From positions 44,962,477-45,026,476 of the forward strand of contig CM054059.1 of NCBI GenBank assembly GCA_028641055.1: a stretch of 64,000 bases of DNA, written 5' to 3'. The translations under genes were made by a program, and so were the position numbers. The notes under the pieces are model-generated. The model did no database searches and was not told the DNA's origin. It saw only the letters and a list, made by a program, of their open reading frames with translations. Of the stretch, positions 24,901-35,284 are shown piece after piece (positions within the stretch are counted from its first letter, which is position 1; every line of letters starts with the position of its first letter). Source of the stretch: Alopecurus myosuroides (lineage: Eukaryota; Streptophyta; Magnoliopsida; Poales; Poaceae).

Positions 24901-26168
24901 CAGTAAGAGTGGCTTTGAGAAATCAATGGAAGCTCTAAAAAATGATTGTGAACAAGCTTACAACTGGGTTATGCAGATACCTGTAGAAGCATGGGCTAGA
25001 CATGCATTTGACACTACTTCCAAGACTGATTTGGTTGTGAACAACCTGAGTGAAGTGTTCAACAAAATGATTCTTGATGTGAGGAACAAGCCCATACATA
25101 CAATGATTGATGGTATAAAAGATAAACTTATGGTCAAATACAGTGCAACTAGAGAGAAAGCTGAGTCCACAAGATGGGAAATCACACCCTTTTACTCTGA
25201 GAAATTAGAAGAGGCCAAAAAAAATTCTAGATCATGCAAGGCAAAAAATGCAGAGCTAGGGCTGTGGCAGGTTAGCACCAATGGGCCAGCCAAACATGCA
25301 GTGGATTTGAGAGCTAGAACATGTGGATGCAGAGTATGGGACCTCACTGGCATTCCTTGCAATCATGCTATCTCTGTGATAAGCAAGATCAAGCAGCAAC
25401 CAGAGGATTATGTACATGACTTCTTCAAGAAGCCAATGTACAAGGAGGCTTTCAAATATGTGGTATATCCTGTCCCTGGTCCTGAAGATTGGCCCAAAAC
25501 CAATACTAGAGATATAGATCCACCTGTTTTTAAAGAGGGACCTGGGAGAAAACAAACTGTCAGAAGGAGAGGTGAGTTTGAGCCTCCTAAACCTAGGGAC
25601 AGTTCAAGGATGGCCAGCATAACTTGTGGTAATTGCAAAAAAGTAGGGCATAGATATGACTACTGCACTGACAAGTTGAAGCCAGAACTAGAACTTAGGA
25701 AAAACAAGCACCAGGTAGTGTTCTGACCTATTTGAATTCAGTACTCCTTCTATTTCTATGACTGAACCTTTTATAACTGATATATGTTGTTCTTAACAGC
25801 CAAGAATGCAAAGCTGCACAGGTGAAAGTAGTGCTCAACCTGCTGCCCAGAATGCCTCCACAGTGAGGCAAACTCCATCTCAACCTGCTGCCCAGAATGC
25901 CTCCACAGTGAGGCAAACTCCATCTCAACCTGCTCTCCAGAATGCTTCAACCACAGGGACTGCATCAGCACCACAAAGACAGCAAGGGCCAAGGCCATTT
26001 AGTGCACCCAGGAGTGCTGCTGCTTCACAGGCTGATTCTGCAACAAGGAGGATGAGTTCCAGGACCAGCAAGATAACTGGGAGGATGCAGAGCTACCTCA
26101 GTGCAGGTAAAGCTAATTCATACAGAAAGTCAGGAACAGACCCACTTGGTCCAAGCTGTGGTTCATGA
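21957..26168 (+). CDS. MURA-type transposase of the MULE (5 exons, 1108 aa)
   Basis: Exons by GT-AG and frame: 21957-22219, 22850-24378, 24461-24672, 24761-25714, 25800-26168. The joined length is 3327 nt, open throughout. Exon 1 is Gly/Ser-rich. Exon 2 starts with an ISFSLLDGQSV PB1-like region, then an acidic stretch, then the MuDR N-terminal domain (about residues 390-470). The MULE DDE domain follows, with Asp in GLDGCF (start of exon 3) and Asp in ISDRQKG (exon 3/4 junction). Exon 4 has a SWIM finger (CGCRVWDLTGIPCNH) and a CCHC knuckle (CGNCKKVGHRYDYC). Exon 5 has QPAAQNASTVRQTPS repeats and a basic tail. It should bind the TIRs and catalyse cut-and-paste transposition in the nucleus. 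No lesion is seen, so it may be functional. Confidence 0.92.
22330..22849 (+). repeat. intron 1 of the transposase: TTAACTGAAT motif cluster
   Basis: The intron (22220-22849) carries eight exact TTAACTGAAT copies and many near copies (GTGTTGACTGAATT, GTTCACTGAATT), spaced 20-60 bp, all in the sense orientation of the gene. The same motif occurs in the facing gene's intron at 28640-28715, again in that gene's sense orientation. Confidence 0.85.
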
Positions 26169-26446
26169 ACTGGTGCTTTCTGTCAAGATGACTATGGGAT
26201 TACTGTAATATTTTGAGCAAACTGTGATGCTATCTATGAGAAGTATGGTACTTCTGTAATATTTTGAGCAAAATTGTGATGCTATCTGAGATAACTATGG
26301 TATGTATGTAAGACAAAATCATGAATTGTGTTTAAGACTATGGGAGTGATCCTTTTGGAGTATTAGTAAGTTCCTTTCGAAGTGATGCTTTTGGAGTGGT
26401 TCATTTAGGAGTGCTCATTTTGATCATTTTGTAGTGATTCATTTAG

Positions 26447-27100
26447 GACCCTCGACAACCATTTACTTCATTTAGGAGTTATCAACTAGGGTTGTCGAGG
26501 AACCCCGAGGACCCTCGACAACCATTTACTTCATTTAGGAGTATATCAACTAGGGTTGTCGAGGAACCCCGAGGACCCTCGATAACCATTTACTTCATTT
26601 AGGAGTTATCAACTAGGGTTGTCGAGGAACCCCGAGGACCCTCGACAACCATTTACTTCATTTAGGAGTATATCAACTAGGGTTGTCGAGGAACCCCTAG
26701 GACCCTCGACAACCATTTACTTCATTTAGGAGTATATCAACTAGGGTTGTCGAGGAACCCCGAGGACCCTCGATAACCATTTGCTTCATTTAGGAGTTAT
26801 CAACTAGGGTTGTCGAGGAACCCCGAGGACCCTCGACAACCATTTACTTCATTTAGGAGTATATCAACTAGGGTTGTCGAGGAACCCCGAGGACCCTCGA
26901 CAACCATTTACTTCATTTAGGAGTATATCAACTAGGGTTGTCGAGGAACCCCGAGGACCCTCGATAACCATTTACTTCATTTAGGAGTATATCAACTAGG
27001 GTTGTCGAGGAACCCCGAGGACCCTCGACAACCATTTACTTCATTTAGGAGTATATCAACTAGGGTTGTCGAGGAACCCCGAGGACACTCGACAACCAAA
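26447..27100. repeat. 63-bp hairpin tandem array, 10 units
   Basis: Units start with ACCCTCGA(C/T)AACCATTTACTTC at about 26450 and recur every 62-64 bp to 27084. Each junction holds GGTTGTCGAGG ... CCTCGACAACC (11-bp arms, about 12-base loop), so every unit can fold. Units 3, 6 and 9 carry GATAACC instead of GACAACC, giving a three-unit (about 190 bp) higher-order period. It lies about 280 bp past the transposase stop codon. Confidence 0.93.
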
Positions 27101-27545
27101 AATTACTACTAAATCCCTACCAATTTATAAATACTCCACTAATCCTACAAAAATTAGTAAAATACATCACCACCAATTTATAAATGCTCCAAAAATACTC
27201 TAAAAATTACTACTTCATCCCTACCAATTTATAAATACTCCACTAATCCTTCAAAAATTACTAATACGTCACCACCAATTTATAAATGCTCCAAAAATAC
27301 TCTAAAAATTACTACTAAATCCCTACCAATTTATAAATAATCCAATAATCCTTCAAAAATTACTAATACATCACCACCAATTTATAAATGCTCCAAAATT
27401 ACTCTAAAAATTACTACTAAATCCCTACCAATTTATAAATAATCCACTAATCCTTCAAAAATTACTTCATAAGTAGTACCAATTTATAAATACTTCAACA
27501 ACCTTCTACAATTTGTTACTACATAAGTACCAATTTATAATTCCT
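27101..27545. repeat. AT-rich tandem repeats, about 52-bp half-units and 104-bp units
   Basis: ACCAATTTATAAAT recurs at roughly 52-bp spacing, alternating between CTCCACTAATCC and GCTCCAAAAATACTC contexts, for about four 104-bp units. It sits between the hairpin array and the 3' end of the GRF gene and may supply 3' ends to both convergent transcripts. Confidence 0.8.
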
Positions 27546-27718
27546 CAAATCACAAGATACAATTACATAATACTAGTTCAAATATCCACTTCTAACTTAT
27601 AAATAACCAGTACAACATAGCACTCATAAGTTCAATACTACACCAACAATACTTCAAATAAAAGTTCTCACACCACTGCTAATACCAAACTAACATTACA
27701 GCCACACTACTTGAAATT

Positions 27719-29122
27719 TCACTCCTCACATATTTCCTTGATCCTTTTGAACTTCTCCTTGTTGCTCTCCTTCACTTTGAGCATATCAAATATCATATAC
27801 TCCAGCTTTTTCTTCTCTTCCTTCAGAGCATCATTTTCTTCAACCCATGTCTTCTCCTTTGCCTTCATCACATCTGCCTGGCTTCTCTGAACATTCTTCA
27901 ACTCCACTATTTCTTTCTTCAGCTCCACTATTTCTTTCTTGAACACTTCCACTACATTCTGCACCTTACCTGCATCCTCCTCCTCACTATCTGCCATTAT
28001 CTGTTTGTAGTTCTCCCTAAGAACCCTCCTAGTATGTTGATCCAGGTGCTTGTTCACATCAGCTATCAGTGATTTGTAGTCCTTCTCAACCCTTTTCTTC
28101 TCATCAGCCACCTTCTTCAACATCTCTCCATTCAGAATCTTCTCATCTATCCTAGCACTATTGGTATCATCATACATGCTCCAGAGCCTACCAAGAGAAT
28201 TCTTCATTGATGGTGGCCACTCCTCTACATCTACCCAGGCCACAAATCCACAGTTCTCCACTTGCTACAAAAAAACATTGCCAATTATTTATGCACTTAT
28301 CTAGCAGAGTACTCTATCTACCACATTTTCTTCACCAAATTATGTAGGAAAATTACCTTACTTTATCAAGGACAGTAAGAAAATACAAAGAAAAAAACTA
28401 CATTACATACTCTAGTCTCTCACAATGACACTACACTGCACCTACCAACTATTGCACACACTGCACTGGAATTAACTGAACATTTCCCATTGTAATTCAG
28501 GTAACAGAATTAACAGAAAATCGCAGTGCACAGCACTGACATGAGTAATATGAACTGAACATTAACAGGTAGACTGTACTTAAATCTCACTATAACATGA
28601 ACATTACCCACAAACTACAAAATGCAATAGTAAACAATACAATATACAGTTAGCACAAACAATATTCAGTTACCCACAAGCTATATTCAGTTAACAGAAT
28701 AATTATTCAGTTAACTCATGACTCCCACTACACTTACAGTACCCAAGTACCCAGAAATGGACACAACACTATGAAACTGAATAAAATCACTCACATTAGG
28801 CACTGAGCACATGTAAAAACGTCTTCCAGTGTCACTGCCGCCGAAAGCAACGCACTTCTGCGGCAAAAGGTTGTGCATGCGGCACACAACTGGAGAATCC
28901 ACAGCCAGCCCGTGGAAATCTGGGTCATCACACGTTTATGGAGCATAATCCATATCCACGGAGTCCTGGGCAATCAGAAATTTCGAACCATTCCGAAGAT
29001 TTCAGAGGAAATCGAGGCAAATCGAAAAAATCCCAAAATTTCGTATGAACCCTAACCCTAGAAATTGGGGAACTTACCCCTAGCAGAGATGCGGACGAGT
29101 ACTCGTCGTCCCAGCTGGGCAT
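27719..29122 (-). CDS. GRF zinc-finger/coiled-coil protein of the MULE, premature stop in exon 2
   Basis: Exons on the minus strand: 29078-29122 (ATG at 29122), 28795-28965, 27719-28264, all with GT-AG borders and matching phases. Exons 2-3 encode a GRF-type zinc finger (CRMHNLLPQKCVAFGGSDTG start, TGRRFYMCS, then ENCGFVAWVD with the last Cys), a WPPSMKNSLGRLWSM motif, and a long Lys/Glu coiled coil over the last 130 residues. In exon 2 a TAA at 28936-28938 interrupts the frame between the start codon and the finger, with no in-frame ATG before the finger. As read, the gene is disabled unless it starts or splices differently. GRF fingers bind nucleic acid; its role in transposition is unknown. 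Confidence 0.75.
28264..28795 (-). repeat. intron 2 of the GRF gene with TTAACTGAAT motifs
   Basis: In the gene's sense there are two exact TTAACTGAAT copies (about 28686-28715) and near copies (GTAACTGAATAT, CTAACTGTATAT) from about 28645. They mirror the transposase intron. The sequence is otherwise AT-rich and non-coding. Confidence 0.7.
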
Positions 29123-29274
29123 TGAGATGGAGAAAGAGGGAGAGAGGCAGCGCCAATATCTCTCCGGCGATTCCTTGCTCGGCGGCGCCAATGTCGCTCC
29201 GGCGGAGACAGCAGGGGCTCGGGGAAGAATGGGGTCTCCTCCAGACCGCGCGCCCGCCTCGTCCAGTCAACGCG

Positions 29275-29496
29275 CCTATTCAGACACGGGCGTTAACGGC
29301 AACTAACGGGACTGTGCCACGTCAACGTACGAGGTGGGCCAATGATGTCGGAAACAGAGTCAATTCGTCTCCAATCGGTATTACAATCGATTTGAAAAAT
29401 CTTAGTTCTAGACTGGTGGTTTTTTTGCAATTCAAACCTAAAGTGGTGGTTTTCCGGAATTTAGGCTCTAAAGTGGTGGTTTTATGCTAAAGACTC
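29275..29496 (-). repeat. right terminal inverted repeat of the MULE
   Basis: Inverse partner of 21682-21903, with the same order of CCACCACTTTAG motifs. It ends next to the GRF gene start region. Confidence 0.9.
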
Positions 29497-29664
29497 CCCA
29501 ACGCTACTCTCGCCTCTCACCTTCGCGTTGCCCGCCCAAGAGCAATTTGAGCACGTCTTGCTACGTGCGCTGCGATGTGACGACTCAAAACGACCACGTC
29601 GGCCTCCACCAGCCGGCCGTCGCACCGATTGCAATGAGCGAGCAGCCAAGAGGATTTGCTAGTT

Positions 29665-30049
29665 GATGAAGCAGCTGCTGACACCGTGCAGCGGGTTTTT
29701 AGTTATGCGGGTATGCCGCATTGTTGCTTGCCCATTGTGCCATGAGGGAGGTCATGCCCCTGTTCATATCTCGTTGAATTTGAAATCAAACCGTGTTAAA
29801 AATATAAAGCCTATCTTTTTCATCCGTTTATTTTCCATCACTTTAACTTTTGGGATCGAAGCTTTGACAAAAAGGTTCGATTTATTGTCAATTTTTTCCA
29901 TAATTCGGGGTGGATTAGGTTCGATTTATTGTCAATTTTTCTTAGATTGTGCAAAATGTAGGTTATCTTACTAATTTAGTTCGGATCTGGTTTATTTTTA
30001 AAATTCCTATAAGAACTAGGGTTTAGGCCAAAAATAAGCTAAATTTCCC
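29665..30049. other. 3' flank of the F-box pseudogene, nothing recognised
   Basis: An AT-rich region with a short internal duplication (GGTTCGATTTATTGTCAATTTTT twice, at about 29875 and 29920). No coding potential stands out. Confidence 0.5.
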
Positions 30050-31290
30050 ATGTTCCTCTTGCATTGTAAAGCTGTGGCCTAGCAAGTTCAGCGTGGAGAT
30101 CCACCACTGTGGATTTTTCTGCAGCATAGCTGATAACAAAGGCTACATTGATGAAAAAACAGACTTTTTGATGATTTTGATAAAGGATACATGGTTCCAA
30201 GATGCAATAATACACTTCATTCTCTTAGAGTTGGGCTATCCATCGTCTTGTTTGGAGCATGTATACCGACAGGAGCCTGGGTGTGCTATGACAAATGGGT
30301 TGAGAGCAATGAAATGGGAATAAGACGCCGAGAAAATTGCAGAGTTTTACTAAAAATGGCAGCAATATCAGTTAGTTGGAAGACATTTAAACTGTATGTT
30401 GATAATGTTAAATTTCTGATATCACAGGAGTCGCCAAATGATGTGCTAGAGGGGCCTGTTCCAAAACTTCCTAGTGTGTTGGTTTATCCATATAAGAAAA
30501 AACTGAGAAGAGGAGCAAGACATGAAGATGAAGATGAAGAGGAAGTGGCGGGCAGTGATCAAAAAGTGAAGAAAGCTAATTGTCAGTGACCGTCAATTTA
30601 CATAACAAGAGGAGGAATCTGATGACAATAACGATGATAGTGATTATGACAAGAATATTTATTCTGAGGTGGAAGATGGAAAGCTAGGAAAAAAGCAAGC
30701 AGATCAGATGTGGCTAGATAAGGGTGCACCAGAATAAGTATATTTGTAGCCTCTAAGTACAGAAGGTGATCTGTTGCCTAGCTTCAAGCCAAGAATTTTG
30801 AAGCCAGATGCAGACATGGCAGACCCAATATTCAAGCTTGCCATGGTATTTCTACAATACAAGAGATTAAAAATATAGTAGCACAATAAGCTATTAAAAG
30901 CAGGGTGCAAGTGAAGAAGAGAAGGAACAACAACAAGAGGCTAGAAGCCTATGTGTAGAAGGATGCACACGGAAACTAGTAACTTCTAAGGACAACCGAA
31001 CATATCAGTTTTTGGTGAAGGAGTATGTTGGTGAGCATCCCTGTAAGATTGTTTGGAATGTCAAGGAGTTGACATGTATTTATCTGGTATAGAGATTTGT
31101 TTGAATTTTTTTAGAGATACAAAGAGTGTGTCAATTAAAGCATTTGGAGAGCATGTGCAAAGTGAGATGAACATGTAGCCTAGTAGATTTGATCTTGCGA
31201 AAGCTAAATATGAAGCTCTAGAGATTACTCATGGTGATGAGAAGATGTAATACAATAGTCTATGGGACTAGGGAGGAATTGAGGACCAGA
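30050..31290 (+). pseudogene. second MULE transposase remnant (mudrA-like)
   Basis: Plus-strand fragments in shifting frames follow the order of a MURA N-terminal half: EIHHCGFFCSIADNKGYID (domain start), LSWKTF-like and acidic linker segments, then GCTRKLVTSKDNRTYQF with EHPCKIVWNVKELT (MuDR C-x-H region), and FDLAKAKYEALEI-like text ending GDEKMQYNSLWD near 31262. Stops and frame changes are frequent, and the DDE domain and both TIRs are missing. It is a different family from the MULE at 21.7-29.5 kb. Confidence 0.65.
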
Positions 31291-31309
31291 AACACAGGTA
31301 TACCTTTGT

Positions 31310-31394
31310 GTCAAGTCTGAATCGAAAAAATATTAAAATTTGGAGGTAGCACCTATTCACCCCCCCCCTCCTAGGTGCCCATATGATCCGTTCA
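31310..31394 (+). mobile_element. 3' end of a copia-type LTR
   Basis: The sequence GGAGGTAGCACCTATTCACC, a C-run, then TAGGTGCCCATATG and a terminal CGTTCA directly before the primer binding site. The solo LTR at 33571-35039 carries the inverse of the same text at its end, so both belong to one family. Confidence 0.65.
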
Positions 31395-31396
31395 AT

Positions 31397-31409
31397 TGGT
31401 ATCAAAACC
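31397..31409 (+). other. initiator tRNA-Met primer binding site
   Basis: TGGTATCAAAACC, two bases after the LTR end, resembles the standard TGGTATCAGAGC site with two changes. Confidence 0.6.
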
Positions 31410-31447
31410 TCGGCTCTTAATTCGGGTTTAACTGGCTAAGAGAAAGT

Positions 31448-32110
31448 ATGGCCATCAGCGAGGGAACTCCCGTGCCCGTGGCTCTGTCCACCATGGATGA
31501 TCTCAAGGAGATGCATGCCTCCTTGACCTCCTCCATGGAGACCCAAATGCAAGGGTTGCGTGAAATGATAGCACAACTCATGAAAGCCAAGGACACGGTC
31601 CTTCCTCGTCGGCGTCTCTGTAGGATACCATTCCGGATGACAAAGATGATAAGGAAGGGGGTGAAGAAACTAAAAAGTGAATCTTCGTCACATAAGAAAC
31701 CCTCACCATCTCAGGGAAAGTATGGGAATGAAGAGTTCCATGTGGTTTCCGGATGGTACTTTCCCAACCCTCCTATTCCTCACCCACATATAAACAATAG
31801 AGGTGACCCACCTAAAATTGATGCATATTCCTTTGGTCAATGGCAATATTTCATGAAAACTCACTTAAACTCTTCTTGCATTGAGCTATGGAGAATCATT
31901 TAAGATGGATACAAGCTTGTTGATCCAAAGAACTTGACAAGAAGAGAAGTGGTTGATTGTGAACTCAACTTCGTGGCTTTGCACATGATCCAACAAGCCG
32001 CGGGAGGGAATATCATGCCACACATTCAACAATTCTCCACCGCCAAAGAAACATGAGAAGCTCTTATCTCCATGTTTGAGGGCAATGAGAGAATGAAGAG
32101 GAATAGGTTA
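31448..32110 (+). pseudogene. copia-type gag remnant
   Basis: ATG 31448 opens a 151-codon frame (MAISEGTPVPVALSTMDD). It contains AYSFGQWQYFMKTHLNSSCIELWRII, a match in layout to the copia gag (UBN2-like) core, and continues after a stop at 31901 with LVDPKNLTRREVVDCELN and further gag text to about 32110. Protease, integrase and RT are absent. Position just after the LTR end and primer site supports the call. Confidence 0.65.
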
Positions 32111-33494
32111 GCAATGAGACCGAAGGGTTCTATATTAGAGCATCTTATAATTAGGATTTGAGGTTTCCTCTCCTGATTAGACGTAGCTCTAATTCTATTT
32201 TTCTCTTATGTGTTGAGAAATTCCAGTTTCATAAATAGCTCTAATCACAGTTGATTAGAGTTTCCAATTAGCAACGCCGGAAGGCTGCCTATCTTCATCG
32301 GTGCCGAGTCCTGGACGACGGAGCGCTGATGGGTTGACACGAGCGTACGCGTGCACACCATAAGAGGAATTACATGTATGATCCTTGACGAGAGAAGACT
32401 TAGCGACATCCTTTCAACTAAGCCTAGTTGTGAGGATCTACGATTGCTTCAGATCTCTTTTACGACTACATCGAATTGCTGCCCGGTGAGTCGTGATTCC
32501 GATCCTCGCATGCACGGTATGACTCGTTATCTGCATAGTGATCTTGGGGCGGGCTAGGTAGGGCAAAAAAAAATCTGCAGCATAGACCAGCATGCCCTTC
32601 CAGTGAAAACCACAGCCTCGCACATGTGCCTCTGGCACCATGCAGTCGAGACCATGCGAAACCCTGCCTTCGTCGCGGTCCGGATTGGAACTGGTCTAAA
32701 CCGCCCAACATGACGGAAACCCTAGCTTACCGCATGATCTCCTCATCGATCACCCTAGGGTAACTCCTTCCTATGGTGGACCCGACAACATTGGATTTCT
32801 CCACCCTTTTCGTTTTTGTGCCGGGGTTGGAACATGCGTTTCAGCTGGCGACCGTCTTGAAAATCTTAAAATCGCACATGGTGTAATGGAACATGTGCAC
32901 ACCCACCCTCAGGGCAGCACTGCAGGGTCCACGCCCTCTTTGCACCACTCATGGTTAACACCATCACGTGCTCCTAGCCGCAACATGAGGACAACTTTCC
33001 ATGAATCCCAGCCCCCTCGTGGACTTCATCGCCGACGTCTCCCCGTCACTGTCGTGTAGGTATCGGTGTTGGTCCTCAACTAGAATGAACGGCCAAGGGA
33101 CGGTGTGCAGGAGCATACATGGCGCGGAGATCGCCATAGAGGACGTAGGAGGGTTCTATGTAGTAGACGTCGTAACCAAAGAACCTCACCCTCACTACCA
33201 CAACGTGGACTTGCCTGTGCCATGCGGCTTGTATAGAGCGGGTAGCTCCGACGCCACATGCAGCAAATCCGGTGGTAGTACATGTGGCCCTTGAGTACGC
33301 TCGGTCCGGGCGGACACGAGTCGTAAGTTGTGTCTAGCGTGCCGGGGTAGGTGTAACGGCATTGTCAGAACCAGTGTCGTCGTGCAGCCAAAGCCGCTAA
33401 AGAGACACCATCAACCACCGACGCCACTCGTGCCGGTCAACACTATTGAAGGCATGACACACTTGTCGTCGATGACCACCACCGTCACTCAGTC
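32111..33494. other. uncharacterised stretch between copia gag and CACTA
   Basis: Moderate GC, no long frame, no domain recognised in any frame. It includes the target duplication copy GTC (33492-33494) of the CACTA element. It may be host intergenic sequence or an old unrecognised element. Confidence 0.4.
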
Positions 33495-34307
33495 CACTAC
33501 GGGAATAAATCAAGACGCCGATGGCCTAGGGCTGCACCGACGACTTTTTGTCGGGGCCTTCGGCGTAGACTGAAAGTAAAGTATGGGCACCTAGAGGGGG
33601 GTGAATAGGTGCTACGACCAATTTTAATTTTTCTTAAGGTTTAGGCTTGACAAGAAGGTAAATTCTCTAGATAGTGCAACTAGTGGTGAATTTACCTATA
33701 TGACAAGGCAAGCAATTAATGCAACTAGTACAATACTTAATACAACTAGTACAACAATAAATGCAACAAGTACGAGTAAGTAAAGGGAGGGGAACGAGGT
33801 AACCGATAGAAGCACACGGAGACACGATGTATTCCCGAGTTCCTCCTTGTTAAGGGAGTACGTCTCGTTGGAGGGGTGTGAGCTCGCCATGAAGGCCTAC
33901 TCAACGCCACAAAGGCCTCACCCTATTCTCCGATGAACTACGCCACAAAGGCCTAGTTCACCTTCCACTATTGAACCCCTTTGAGGCGGGGATCGAATCC
34001 TTTACAAACAAGTTTGGGGCACACACCCACAACTTAATTGGGGGCTCCCAACACTCACAAATCACCAAGAGTAGCAAGAAGCCTAGGTTCTCCACAAGAG
34101 GAAACCCTAGGCTAAGATCCCTCCAGCAAAAGAGAGGGGAAATGAAATCCGGTTGGTGAAGACGTAGATCGGGGCCTTCTCCTTCAATCCTCCAAAGATC
34201 TAGGCTTTTGGGTGGAGGGATTGGGAGATCTAGCAAGGTGGGTCAGCTCCAACAATGGTGTCTTTAATTCTGGTCAAGCTAGCTAGAGGTAGGTGAAGGG
34301 GAGGGGG

Positions 34308-34315
34308 TATTTATA
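34308..34315 (-). promoter_or_regulatory. TATA box of the solo LTR
   Basis: TATAAATA on the minus strand, inside GGGGTATAAATACCCC, downstream (minus) of the palindrome array at 34364-34870. Confidence 0.55.
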
Positions 34316-34363
34316 CCCCTCATAAAGACAAAGAGCCGTTGGAGCAGATCTGGCGAAATCACA

Positions 34364-34870
34364 CCGGAGACTCCGATGTAAAGACCGGAGACTCCGATCT
34401 GGCCGGAGACTCCGGACACTCTCCGGTGTCCCTCCGGACTGGGAGCATAACAGGACACCACCTTGGCACACGTGAGAATCTTCAGGAAAAATATCAGTCC
34501 GGAGACTCCGGTCTGGGGGACCGGAGACTCCGGTCTTGGCGCCACGGGAAAGTACAGAGCCTGTCTGTGGTCTTGCGAGACAATAAAAACTATTCACACC
34601 GGAGACTCCGCTAAGTATCCGGTAAGTATCCGGTGTGGGTACGCACTGATACTGTCTGGGGTATTGCGAGACAAATTGCTTTAGAGGAAAACCTGGGAGA
34701 AATATCCACACCGGAGACTCCGGTCTGGGAGACCGGAGACTCCGGCCTGGAGAAAAACTCCAGCAACCAGAGACTGTCTGGGGTCTTGCGAGACACTTTG
34801 CTCAGAGGGAAAACCTGGGAGAAATCTCCACACCGGAGACTCCGGTCTGGGAGACCGGAGACTCCGGCCT
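34364..34870. repeat. array of CCGGAGACTCCGG palindromes in the solo LTR
   Basis: About ten copies of the near-palindrome CCGGAGACTCCGG (6-bp arms around one A), some with one changed end base, partly arranged in about 110-bp tandem units together with TGTCTGGGGT(C/A)TTGCGAGACA. The array lies upstream of the LTR TATA box in LTR orientation. Confidence 0.85.
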
Positions 34871-35284
34871 GGCGAAAACTCCAGCAACCAGAGACTTGGA
34901 CGACTTGCTCCTTTTTGTACCAACACACCACCATAACAAATAAGTTCAATTAACCCTGAAATACATCAACACCTTTTAGTATTACATGTGTTGTTAACAA
35001 ACACCAAAACAAGATGATTTAAGCGCGTATGCACTTTCATAGACCCCGACCAGGCCAGCCGAAATTTCGTAGTGAGCTACACCGACGGCAATGCCGACGG
35101 CCTAGCTCTGTTTTTTAGCTACAACGGCAGCTTTTTTTACTTACTTTTTTAGCATAACTTTTCCATTCGAACTCGGATTTCGATGTTCTTTAGCTCGTTC
35201 CGAAGAGGGGAAGCAGATCTACATCATGATGCACATTGTTCAAGCTATATTCTTCAAAAAATTCCATAAGCAAGGACGGAACCA

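Larger units (their letters stand above)
21682..29496. mobile_element. two-gene Mutator-like element (MULE), 7815 bp
   Basis: It is bounded by inverted repeats starting GAGTCTTTAGCATAAAA and flanked by CCCAACGCC (21673-21681) and CCCAACGCT (29497-29505), a 9-bp target duplication with one mismatch, the Mutator length. Inside are a transposase gene (plus, from the left end) and a GRF zinc-finger gene (minus, from the right end), converging on a repeat-rich middle. The layout parallels maize MuDR (convergent mudrA and mudrB), but the second gene is unrelated in sequence to mudrB as I know it. The insertion interrupts the F-box coding sequence near its 3' end. Confidence 0.92.
19800..29662 (+). 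pseudogene. F-box protein gene, split by hAT and MULE insertions
   Basis: Coding pieces are 19800-20120, 20747(20755)-21681 and 29497(29506)-29662. The N-terminus (ATG at 19800) carries an F-box: LPREMLQQILLKL then YIVRCSCVCALW, about residues 7-40. The rest resembles the F-box-associated beta-rich region of the large grass FBX family. When the two transposons and one copy of each target duplication are disregarded, the reading continues from piece to piece and ends at TAG 29660-29662 with a typical EQFEHVLLRALRCDDSKR tail. Two frame changes predate or accompany decay: one near 19920 (one base short) and one near 21090 (GTGTGT, two extra bases). F-box proteins normally join SKP1-CUL1 ubiquitin ligases; this copy cannot make an intact product. 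Confidence 0.85.
33571..35039 (-). mobile_element. solo LTR (1469 bp) nested in the CACTA element
   Basis: On the minus strand it runs TGAAAGTGCATACGCGC ... ACTTTACTTTCA with TG/CA ends, flanked on both sides by TAGAC (33566-33570, 35040-35044). It has no internal domain, so it arose by LTR-LTR recombination. It shares its end text with the copia LTR fragment at 31310-31394. Confidence 0.88.

Noticed and set aside
26447..27100. CRISPR-like regular repeat
   Set aside because: Eukaryotic context; the spacers are as conserved as the repeats, so it is a simple tandem satellite inside a transposon.
33001..33573. Plus-strand frames of 97 and 81 codons
   Set aside because: No domain, no codon bias, and the second runs into the CACTA terminus.
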